DNA of 64,000 nucleotides from Parapedobacter pyrenivorans (GTDB lineage Bacteria > Bacteroidota > Bacteroidia > Sphingobacteriales > Sphingobacteriaceae), in assembly GCF_014636865.1 (NCBI RefSeq), contig NZ_BMER01000001.1:2096718-2160717 (forward strand), given 5' to 3'. The notes under the pieces are model-generated. The model was not told the origin of the DNA. It ran no database searches and worked only from the letters and a program-made list of their open reading frames with translations. The position numbers and the translations under genes were made by a program. Below are positions 9,855 to 17,519 of the stretch, one piece after another (position 1 is the first letter of the stretch; every line of letters begins with the position of its first letter).

Positions 9855-9862
9855 CAAACATA
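9855..9862 (-). promoter_or_regulatory. -7 promoter box for the AraC regulator gene
   Basis: On the minus strand this reads TATGTTTG, a match to TAnnTTTG, about 20 bp upstream of the AraC start codon. No convincing -33 TTG is seen at the expected distance, where operator copy B lies, so autoregulation is possible. Confidence 0.45.
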
Positions 9863-9871
9863 CAAAATTCG

Positions 9872-9936
9872 GATATAATTTGACTATAAAGGGATAATAT
9901 AACGCGGTTTTATGCTGGTTATCTATTCTACTTTTG
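9872..9936 (+). promoter_or_regulatory. Operator copy B plus promoter for the oxidative sugar operon
   Basis: The 40-bp block is 9872-9911: half-site GATATAATTTGAC at 9872, half-site GATAATATAACG at 9893 (21 bp apart), ending CGCGGTTTT. Seventeen bases later stands TACTTTTG (9929-9936), a perfect -7 box. This places transcription start near 9943, which rules out the open frame's first start at 9912 and supports the ATG at 9966. It sits between the divergent AraC gene and the operon it precedes. Confidence 0.82.
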
Positions 9937-9965
9937 TATTGTTAACGATTATAGCACTATATTAC

Positions 9966-12900
9966 ATGAGAATAATTTCCTATTTGTATATTGTCCTTTT
10001 TTGCCTGTTTTTTATCCAGTGCACGAGTAACGATCGTAATTATCCACGTCGTGCCGAGGTGCTGTTTTTGGGTAGCGCAGATGAATCCGTTGAGTCGGGT
10101 AAGTATGCATCGTGGTTAGCGATAGAGCTGTTCAAAAGCGGGATCAACCTCACGTACACGGCTGATGCTAATGACTTGAACAAGCAAAATCTGCGTGTAT
10201 ATGACGGGCTGGTTTTATTCGCGCTGCCCGAGTCCATATCTTCAGAGCAAGAAGGCGCTTTAAAAAGCTTTGTCGGAGACGGCAAAGGGCTAATAGCCCT
10301 GGGGGCTGCACCGGCTAACGGGCCAGCTTGGTATAGTAAGCTGGTTGAAGGGGCCACTCCGGAGGGAACTTCTGATAATGCGGGTTCCGATGCGATGAGT
10401 AGGTTGGTGAAGGGTGATGGCCGGGTATTTCAAACAGCTTCTGGAAGCGAGGAGTCTGTATGGAAGCAGTTAGACTTTCTACGGCAGGTCAACAGTGGTG
10501 TGCAATGGGCAATCGGTGACAAGGTGATGGGATTAGTCGCACAGTTGAAAATCCCGAGCGTCAGCATCTATCAAGATACCATTGCAGATTTCACCGCACG
10601 CCATTTCGTGCCAAAGATGCAGGATCCACTTTCGTCGGAAGAATCGAAGAAATTGATGCAGGTGCCTATCGGTTTCGAGCTGCAGTTGTTTGCCGCAGAG
10701 CCCGATATCGTCAATCCCATGGCCATGAGCTGGGATGAAAAAGGCCGGTTATGGATCATCGAGGCCATGGACTATCCCAACAATTTCGTGGAGCTGAAAG
10801 GAGAGTCAAACGACCGGATAAAGATCTGTGAAGATACGGATGGGGATGGCGTAGCGGATAAATTCACGGTTTTTGCCGACAAGCTGAACATTGCCACGAG
10901 CCTTACCTTTGCCAATGGTGGCGTTATCGTTGCCATGGCGCCAGACTTTATTTTCCTGAAAGATACAGATGGCGATGACGTGGCCGATTCAAGGGAGACT
11001 ATTATGACTGGATGGCGGAAAAACGACACGCATGCAGGGCCTTCCAATTTGCAGTACGGGTTTGACAACAAAATTTGGGGCGTTACGGGATATGCCGGCT
11101 TCGATGGTCAAATCGATGGCAAGCGGATGGCTTTTGCCCAAGGGGTATACCACTTCAAGCCAGACGGAACGGATTTCGAGTACTTGGCGACAACTAGTAA
11201 TAATACTTGGGGGCTGGGAATGACCGAAGATAACAATGTGTTTATCTCCACGGCAAACAATACCCACAGCGCGTTTTATTCCATGCCCGAGCAGTTGGTA
11301 CAGCGCCGGCTCCAGGAAGATGATCAGAAGCTCAATATCAACGCGGTGCAAAAGATCGATGGGCACTACGAAGTGCATGCCATGCAACCCAACCTCCGGC
11401 AGGTGGATGTGGTCGGTGGCTTTACATCAGCCGCAGGGCACCAGCTATACACGGCGCGTGATTATCCGCAAGCTTATTGGAATAAAGTGGCTTTCGTAAC
11501 CGAGCCTACGGTGCGGTTGATCCACAATGCTGTCATCGAACCCGACGGCGCAGGTTTTAAGGAACATGACGGGTGGAACTTGGTGGCCAGCTCGGACGAG
11601 TGGTTCGGCCCTGTACACGCGGAGGTTGGTCCGGATGGCGCTGTCTGGATACTCGATTGGTACAATTTCATCATCCAGCACAACGTCTTCGTACCTGCCC
11701 AAGCACCGTCCGATAAGGTGTTGCCTTTTGTCGATCAGCCACACGGCCCGGGTAATGCGTTCGAAAGCGATCTGCGCGACAAAAAGTACGGCCGGGTTTA
11801 TCGGTTAGTCTATAAAGATGCAATGCATAAATCATCGTATAAGCTTTCCAAAGACGATACGAATGGATTATTGAAGGCGTTAAAGAGTGATAACAAATTC
11901 TGGCGGATGCATGCCCAACGCCTCTTGGTCGAGCGGCAAAAAGATGATGTTGTAAGTGAACTGATTGGCATCGCATCGGACAAGAAAGTGGATAAAATTG
12001 GCCTGAATGCCCCGGCTATCCATGCACTTTGGACATTACAGGGATTGAACGTTATCGAATCGAATAAAGATGTATTCGACGCTGTAGTCAAGTCATTAAG
12101 CCACCCGTCTGCCGGTGTGCGCAAGGCAGCTGTTCAGGTACTTTCGATAAGTGATCAATCGAGGGATGCCATACTGGAAAGCGCAATATTGGCCGACACT
12201 GCGTTAAATACGCGATTGGCAGCGTTTGTCCGGTTAGCTGAGTATCCCGCCTCTGCCGAAATTGCCAATGCCTTGCTTGAGGCGACAAACGATAGCGTCA
12301 ACGAGCGCGACCGGTGGTTGTCGCAAGCATTGTTCGGAGCGATTGCAAGTCAAGAAGACGAGTTTTTCAACGTAGCTTCGCAAGCGAACGGCAGTTTTGC
12401 CAAGCGTATCGTCGAATCATTGGCTAATGAGCAATATGTGCTCGGCCGCCGCAGCCGTTTACAGTTTTCACCTGATGTATCGAACAAGGAAATCCATATC
12501 CAAACCGAAGTAAGCAGGCGTGAGAATCAGCCCTATAATGGTTTGATCGTAGGTCAGGGCGATAAATCCGAAGGCTATGCGCTTTACATGAAAAGCAACC
12601 GCGTGTTTTTCGAAGTCTATCAGCATGGCCAGACGGCTACTGTTTCCTCGCGCGGCAGTGTGCCCAGCACGTTTACCGTCGACGCACGGATGAGCGCGGA
12701 TGCAACAGTGGAGCTTTCCATAAACGGTACCAGCCAAGGTAAGGCAAAAGCCATGCATTTATTTGCTGCGCCACTGAAATTCAACCTGCGGTCGGGAGAG
12801 GATTTTGACGACGAACATGCGTTTACTGAATATGGCGAGTCGTCCAGGTTCACCGGCAACGTCAATAACATCACTGTACGGTTCTCGAAGAAAGACCATG

Positions 12901-13325
12901 CGGGTCACGATCAAGGTGCAGTGTCCGACGCGGGCAGTACAGCCCCTTCCGAACGTATTGAGATTAAGGCCGTAAAGGACATCATGCAGTATGATAAGAA
13001 GTCATTTACCGTGCAAGCAGGAAGACGGATTACACTGGTATTCGAAAACCCCGATGGTATGCAGCATAACATGCTGATCATACAGCCGGGTACATTGGAA
13101 ATCGTAGGTAAAGCGGCGGATGATATGTTACGCTCATCAGAAGCGTTTGATAAGCAATACATTCCGTCTATTCCCGAGGTGTTGCATCATACGCCATTGG
13201 TGAATCCCGGAGAAAGCTTTACGCTGGAGTTTACGGCTCCCGCTGAGCCAGGTGATTATCCGTATGTATGTACCTTCCCCGGGCATTGGCGGGGGATGAA
13301 TGGCATTATGCACGTTGTAAAATAG
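9966..13325 (+). CDS. Lipoprotein fusing ThuA-like, PVC-type dehydrogenase propeller, HEAT, LamG-like and azurin-like domains
   Basis: 1119 aa from the ATG at 9966. The frame is open up to 9912, but that would place the start before the promoter's -7 box. The leader ends FFIQC (lipidation Cys). Domains by rough residue: a ThuA-like N-terminal domain (about 28-150); the PVC-type membrane-bound dehydrogenase beta-propeller (about 230-590; FELQLFAAEPDIVNPMAMSW, ICEDTDGDGVADKFTVFADK); HEAT-like helices (about 620-850); a LamG-like jelly roll (about 860-1000); and a C-terminal cupredoxin with His1034, Cys1102, His1107 and Met1111 in the azurin-like CTFPGHWRGM. Related proteins usually carry a CxxCH haem motif, and none is present here. 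Likely role: periplasmic sugar oxidation with electrons leaving through type-1 copper (inference). First gene of a five-gene operon. Confidence 0.82.
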   Translation: MRIISYLYIVLFCLFFIQCTSNDRNYPRRAEVLFLGSADESVESGKYASWLAIELFKSGINLTYTADANDLNKQNLRVYDGLVLFALPESISSEQEGALKSFVGDGKGLIALGAAPANGPAWYSKLVEGATPEGTSDNAGSDAMSRLVKGDGRVFQTASGSEESVWKQLDFLRQVNSGVQWAIGDKVMGLVAQLKIPSVSIYQDTIADFTARHFVPKMQDPLSSEESKKLMQVPIGFELQLFAAEPDIVNPMAMSWDEKGRLWIIEAMDYPNNFVELKGESNDRIKICEDTDGDGVADKFTVFADKLNIATSLTFANGGVIVAMAPDFIFLKDTDGDDVADSRETIMTGWRKNDTHAGPSNLQYGFDNKIWGVTGYAGFDGQIDGKRMAFAQGVYHFKPDGTDFEYLATTSNNTWGLGMTEDNNVFISTANNTHSAFYSMPEQLVQRRLQEDDQKLNINAVQKIDGHYEVHAMQPNLRQVDVVGGFTSAAGHQLYTARDYPQAYWNKVAFVTEPTVRLIHNAVIEPDGAGFKEHDGWNLVASSDEWFGPVHAEVGPDGAVWILDWYNFIIQHNVFVPAQAPSDKVLPFVDQPHGPGNAFESDLRDKKYGRVYRLVYKDAMHKSSYKLSKDDTNGLLKALKSDNKFWRMHAQRLLVERQKDDVVSELIGIASDKKVDKIGLNAPAIHALWTLQGLNVIESNKDVFDAVVKSLSHPSAGVRKAAVQVLSISDQSRDAILESAILADTALNTRLAAFVRLAEYPASAEIANALLEATNDSVNERDRWLSQALFGAIASQEDEFFNVASQANGSFAKRIVESLANEQYVLGRRSRLQFSPDVSNKEIHIQTEVSRRENQPYNGLIVGQGDKSEGYALYMKSNRVFFEVYQHGQTATVSSRGSVPSTFTVDARMSADATVELSINGTSQGKAKAMHLFAAPLKFNLRSGEDFDDEHAFTEYGESSRFTGNVNNITVRFSKKDHAGHDQGAVSDAGSTAPSERIEIKAVKDIMQYDKKSFTVQAGRRITLVFENPDGMQHNMLIIQPGTLEIVGKAADDMLRSSEAFDKQYIPSIPEVLHHTPLVNPGESFTLEFTAPAEPGDYPYVCTFPGHWRGMNGIMHVVK

Positions 13326-13357
13326 CGCACTAACTGATAATACTAAATTTTTCACGA

Positions 13358-14065
13358 ATGAACAAGATGACGAAACTATTGGCAGGATTTGCCCTGCTGT
13401 TGATGACCACGGGTATGGCGGTAGCGCAGAAACCCCTCCGGATTTTGATGGTGGGCGGCGGCGGATCCCATGATTTCGGTCGGTGGTATGGCCAGGAAGA
13501 TAAAAAGACCATCGAATCGACCGGAAAGTATAGCGTGACGTATACCGAAGTGACAGACTCCATACCGGCCTATCTGAAGCAGGCTGATCTCTTGATTTTG
13601 ACCAACAATCAACCGATTGCCGCCGAAGGACAGCAAGCCATCACCAAATTCGTCGAAAAAGGACATGGGCTGTTACTATTGCATGCCGCAGTATGGTATA
13701 ACTGGGCGGACTGGCCGGCGTACAACCTCAATTATGTAGGGGGTGGTAGTAAAAGCCATGAAAAGCTTCAGGATATAAAAAACTTTGTTGTTAACTCGGG
13801 ACATCCGATTACACAAGGCGTTCCGGCCAAGTTTGATTTTGTGGATGAGTTGTATCGGTTCGTGCCAGACCCGGCTGCGAAGGGGATTGAGGTATTGGTC
13901 ATTGGCCAATCCAAGGAAACCGACGCCGTTTTCCCAGGCGTATTCACGGTAAAACACAAGAAGGCAAAAATTGCCGGAATTACAACCGGCCACGATGAGC
14001 GTAGCCACGAACATGAAGCCTATAGGGCATTATTGATCAATGCCGTTAACTGGATTGCAAACTAA
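13358..14065 (+). CDS. ThuA domain protein, secreted
   Basis: 235 aa with a clear type I signal peptide (about residues 1-23, ending MAVAQ). The ThuA fold (class I glutamine-amidotransferase-like) is recognised from RILMVGGGGSHDFGRWY, ADLLILTNNQPIAAEGQQA, GHGLLLLHAAVWYNW and the C-terminal HEHEAYRALLINAVNWI. ThuA proteins are known from trehalose utilisation in rhizobia, where ThuA and the dehydrogenase ThuB act on keto-sugar intermediates. It lies 32 bp downstream of the PVC/cupredoxin gene, which itself has a ThuA-like N-terminus, and directly upstream of a Gfo/Idh-type oxidoreductase. That supports a shared keto-sugar pathway. The exact reaction is unknown. Confidence 0.85.
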   Translation: MNKMTKLLAGFALLLMTTGMAVAQKPLRILMVGGGGSHDFGRWYGQEDKKTIESTGKYSVTYTEVTDSIPAYLKQADLLILTNNQPIAAEGQQAITKFVEKGHGLLLLHAAVWYNWADWPAYNLNYVGGGSKSHEKLQDIKNFVVNSGHPITQGVPAKFDFVDELYRFVPDPAAKGIEVLVIGQSKETDAVFPGVFTVKHKKAKIAGITTGHDERSHEHEAYRALLINAVNWIAN

Positions 14066-14100
14066 CTGGAAAGTATAATTAGCTAAATAAGAATCAGAAC

Positions 14101-15210
14101 ATGTCAAAAATTACTGTCGTTATCGTAGGTATGGGATTTGGGAAAGAGTTTATTCCCATTTATCAGAAACACCCCAATATCAAAGCCGTAGGAATCTGTA
14201 CCCGGAACGAAAATACACTTAATGAACTAAAAGAGAAGTTCAACCTGGATGAGGATTTGCTTTTCACCGACTTCAATGAAGTGGTGAAACGGGACGATGT
14301 GGACGCCATCCATGTGGTCACTCCCGTTCCGGAACACGCACAGATGACGTTGGCATCGTTGAACGCCAATAAGCATACGGCATGTACCATCCCGATGGCC
14401 ATGACGGTGGAAGATTGCGAAGCGATAGTCGCTGCCAAGCGCAAGTCGGGCAAGGTATACATGATGATGGAAACAGCACTGTATACCCGTGAGTTCCTTT
14501 ATGGATTGAAATTGGCCGAGACGGGGCAATTGGGCAAAATCCAGTTTGTCCGCGGATCCCACATCCAAGATATGAGTATGGACGGATGGGCTGAGTATTG
14601 GAAAGGCTATCCGCCCATGTTGAATGGTACGCACGCGATATCACCGCTATTGCGCATCAATAACACCATTGCAGAGTCTGTGGTTTGCCATGGTTCCGGT
14701 AGGCTATCCGACGATTTGGCGAGCCGCTACAATGCACCATACGCCGTAGAGACGGCTACATTCAAGTTGAAGGATTCGGATGTGGTAGCAGAAGCGACGC
14801 GTTCGCTGTTTGATGTAGTGCGTCAGTATCGCGAAAGCTACGACGTGTACGGCACGAAAATGTCATTTGAATGGGAGCAGTTGCAAGACGAAGAGCATGT
14901 GATTTTTGATGGTGGTGAAAACGCCAGACGGATTGACGTGCCGGATACCGATGAATTATTGATTCCGGAAATCGCTGATTTCACCAAGCGGGAGAAAATT
15001 GACGATCCCAATCACGTGTCGTTCCTACAGGGAGCAGGACATGGCGGTTCGCATCCGCACTTGGTACAGGAGTTTGTTGCAGCGATCGTAGAAGGCAGAG
15101 ATTCGGCCGTAGATGCTGCAAAGGCAGCCAATTATACGTGCGCCGGGATTTGCGCACACGAATCGGCGATGAAAGGTGGGATACGGGTAGAAATACCAAG
15201 TTTTGAATAA
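14101..15210 (+). CDS. Gfo/Idh/MocA-family oxidoreductase with altered EKP motif
   Basis: 369 aa with no leader, so cytoplasmic. An N-terminal Rossmann fold (VVIVGMGFGKEF, then AVGICTRN) and the Gfo/Idh C-terminal alpha/beta domain are visible (NGTHAISPLLRINNT, GHGGSHPHLVQEFVAAIVEG). The family normally has an E-K-P motif whose Lys is catalytic. The corresponding place (HTACTIPMA, residues 92-100) reads Thr96-Ile97-Pro98, so that Lys is missing. Either the protein belongs to a variant subfamily with a different mechanism, or it is not a dehydrogenase. It is located 35 bp after ThuA and 15 bp before the epimerase-like gene. NAD(P)-dependent conversion of a keto-sugar or polyol is the generic expectation. 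Confidence 0.88.
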   Translation: MSKITVVIVGMGFGKEFIPIYQKHPNIKAVGICTRNENTLNELKEKFNLDEDLLFTDFNEVVKRDDVDAIHVVTPVPEHAQMTLASLNANKHTACTIPMAMTVEDCEAIVAAKRKSGKVYMMMETALYTREFLYGLKLAETGQLGKIQFVRGSHIQDMSMDGWAEYWKGYPPMLNGTHAISPLLRINNTIAESVVCHGSGRLSDDLASRYNAPYAVETATFKLKDSDVVAEATRSLFDVVRQYRESYDVYGTKMSFEWEQLQDEEHVIFDGGENARRIDVPDTDELLIPEIADFTKREKIDDPNHVSFLQGAGHGGSHPHLVQEFVAAIVEGRDSAVDAAKAANYTCAGICAHESAMKGGIRVEIPSFE

Positions 15211-15225
15211 ATAGGTTTGCAGAAG

Positions 15226-16071
15226 ATGACCATAGGAATAAGCACATTTGTTTGGGTTTCACCCTTTTCCACGCAATCCTTCGATGTCTTGCGTAAGGCC
15301 AAAGCCATGGGCTATGACCTGATCGAGATTGCCGTGGAAGACCGGAACCTGATTGATTGGAATGCGTTGAAGAAAACATGCCAAGAGTTGAATTTGAAGA
15401 TTTCGGTGAGCGGGGCCTTTGGTATGGACCGGGATATTTCCAGTGATCAGCCCGAAAACCGGGCAAATGGGCTTTCCTATATCATCGATTGCCTGGAGAT
15501 TGCCCATGAAATGGAAAGCCCCGTTTTCGGCGGACCACTTTATTCGGCAGTTGGAAAGACCAGGCTGGTCTCCGCGGAGCAAAAGAAACAAGAGCGGCAA
15601 TGGTGTTTGGAGAACCTCCATGAAGCCACCAAGCGTGCGGAAGAGCTTGGGGTGACCCTAGCGTTGGAACCGCTAAATCGATTTGAAACCGACATGGTCA
15701 ATACCGTAGATCAGGCCATTTCGATTGTCGATGAGGTGAATCACCCGTATTTGAAGATCTTACTGGATACCTTCCATAGCAATATTGAAGAGAAAAACAT
15801 CCCAGCAAGTATCCGCAAACTTGGGGATAGGCTGATCCATGTACAAGCCAATGAAAGTGATCGCGGAACACCGGGCACAGGCCATTTGGATTGGCTAGGG
15901 ATACGTGATGCATTTCAAGACATCGGGTATCGGGGTAGCCTGGTCATTGAGACCTTTGGCGCACCCTCGAAAGAATTAGCTAGAGCAGCTAGCATATGGC
16001 GGCCATTGGCCAACAGTGCAGATGAATTAGCTGAGGAGGGTTTCGCATTTTTAAAACAAACGTTTTGTTAA
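15226..16071 (+). CDS. Sugar isomerase/epimerase, D-psicose/D-tagatose 3-epimerase-like TIM barrel
   Basis: 281 aa from the ATG at 15226; the frame also permits a TTG at 15217, which I consider less likely. A cytoplasmic xylose-isomerase-like TIM barrel. The metal-binding set of the ketose 3-epimerase family is visible: Glu148 (ALEPLNRFE), Asp181 (LLDTFHSNIEE), His205 (IHVQANESDRG) and Glu242 (VIETFG). The LDTFHxNIEE and RGTPGxGHLDW patterns are characteristic of that family. Length also fits. Lying between a Gfo/Idh protein and an enolase-superfamily protein, it probably epimerises a free keto-sugar or keto-acid. The substrate cannot be stated from sequence. Confidence 0.88.
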   Translation: MTIGISTFVWVSPFSTQSFDVLRKAKAMGYDLIEIAVEDRNLIDWNALKKTCQELNLKISVSGAFGMDRDISSDQPENRANGLSYIIDCLEIAHEMESPVFGGPLYSAVGKTRLVSAEQKKQERQWCLENLHEATKRAEELGVTLALEPLNRFETDMVNTVDQAISIVDEVNHPYLKILLDTFHSNIEEKNIPASIRKLGDRLIHVQANESDRGTPGTGHLDWLGIRDAFQDIGYRGSLVIETFGAPSKELARAASIWRPLANSADELAEEGFAFLKQTFC

Positions 16072-16162
16072 CGGTCGTCCGTTAGCGGCTAAGCATAAAA
16101 TTCCCGTCGTCATCGCGAACGTGATACCGGCGTAAAAATTTAACCATTAAAACACCACTATT

Positions 16163-17371
16163 ATGAGGAGAAGGGAATTTATTTACACATTGAATGCAGG
16201 CGTAGCAGCAAGTTTGCTGTCTAAAACAGCGATTGGCGGTGTATTTCAGGGTGGGGCGGGAGTGGGCCGTATGCAAGAGGAATTAGCCTACCACAAGATA
16301 CAATCGGTAACGTTTGACGATGTACGGATGCAGTATCCGCGTTTTGTCGGAAAAAATGCGCGGTTGGACGTGCATGGATTTGGACCTCGGCTCGGCATAT
16401 GCACCATCACCACGGATAAAGGCGCAAAAGGCTGGGCTTCGCTGCGGGGCGGCCGTAATGAGGCACAGCGTCTCGTTACGGAACTGGTCGGCAAAAAACT
16501 GTCGGACGTATTCAAGGTCAATGTCGGCATTACGGATGATCGTTACCTACCATTCGATATCGCCTTGCATGATCTTGCCGGTGTCGCATTAAACAAACCG
16601 GTATACGCGTTGTTGGGCCGTGATAAGCCATTTACCACCAAGTACTACAGCGGTATGATTTATTTCGACGATCTGGAGCCCGCTCATGCACCCGGAGGTA
16701 TCGATAAGGTACTTGCAAACTGTCGCTATGATTACGACTATGGCTACCGCCAATTCAAATTGAAAATCGGTCGAGGGCATCGCTGGATGGCCCAAAAAGA
16801 AGGATTAGCGCGGGATATTGAAGTCACCAAAGCCGTTGCCAAAGCTTTTCCCGATTGCGAGATTTTGGTAGATGGCAACAATGGGTTCACGATAAATGAA
16901 TTTACGGCATACCTCGAGGGAATCGGTAATACACCGCTTTTCTGGATTGAGGAACCGTTTCATGAAACCGTTGAAGATTACCGCAAGCTCCGTGAATGGA
17001 TGGCAAAGGCAAACGTAAAGAGCCTGCTTGCAGAAGGCGAAGCCGATCCGGATCCCGCGTTGTTGGATACGCTGATGCAGCAAAAACTCATGGATGTACA
17101 CATTTCCGACATCGAGGGCCTTGGGTTTACCAATTGGCGGAAACTGATGCCATCATTGATTCAATACGGTGTACAAGCATCTCCGCATGCATGGGGCTCG
17201 CTCTTAAAATCATTTTATACCGCCCATATGGCCGGTGGTTTGGGAAATACAGTAACGATCGAAGGTGTAACGAGCACTTCGGACGACGTAGATCTCAGTC
17301 GGTATGTGATCAAGGATGGGAACCTGATCCCACCTGACGCACCGGGATTTGGGCTGGAATTACTGCGGTAG
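16163..17371 (+). CDS. Enolase-superfamily (mandelate racemase/muconate lactonising) enzyme with Tat-like leader
   Basis: 402 aa. Catalytic pieces of the superfamily are present: KxK motif Lys199/Lys201 (FKLKIGRG), metal ligands Asp237 (LVDGNNG), Glu263 or Glu264 (WIEEPF) and Glu291 (LAEGE), a further Asp in HISDIEG, and His342 (SPHAWGS). This set fits acid-sugar dehydratases or racemases that abstract the proton alpha to a carboxylate. Residues 1-7 read MRRREFI, followed by a hydrophobic stretch, a twin-arginine-type export signal. Export is odd because the two preceding enzymes are cytoplasmic. It is the last gene of the operon, 92 bp after the epimerase-like gene; I see no clear new promoter in that gap. 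Confidence 0.87.
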   Translation: MRRREFIYTLNAGVAASLLSKTAIGGVFQGGAGVGRMQEELAYHKIQSVTFDDVRMQYPRFVGKNARLDVHGFGPRLGICTITTDKGAKGWASLRGGRNEAQRLVTELVGKKLSDVFKVNVGITDDRYLPFDIALHDLAGVALNKPVYALLGRDKPFTTKYYSGMIYFDDLEPAHAPGGIDKVLANCRYDYDYGYRQFKLKIGRGHRWMAQKEGLARDIEVTKAVAKAFPDCEILVDGNNGFTINEFTAYLEGIGNTPLFWIEEPFHETVEDYRKLREWMAKANVKSLLAEGEADPDPALLDTLMQQKLMDVHISDIEGLGFTNWRKLMPSLIQYGVQASPHAWGSLLKSFYTAHMAGGLGNTVTIEGVTSTSDDVDLSRYVIKDGNLIPPDAPGFGLELLR

Positions 17372-17519
17372 CTCTTCGCTACACGGCATTTTACCAATGT
17401 GTTTACCGTCTCTACCTGGAAGGTGTAAGCATGTTTTTTGGTGGGGATTGGGATAGGAATGTTCGAATACAGGGTTAATCAATACAGTTATAAACAATTT
17501 AAAACAAAACAACAACACT

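Noticed and set aside
9912-9965. Upstream start for the PVC/cupredoxin gene
   Set aside because: It would lie before the predicted transcription start given by the -7 box at 9929-9936; the ATG at 9966 gives a clean lipoprotein leader.
16071-16162. Separate promoter for the enolase-superfamily gene
   Set aside because: Only a short palindrome (TTAGCGGCTAA) is visible and no TAnnTTTG box; read-through from the operon is simpler.
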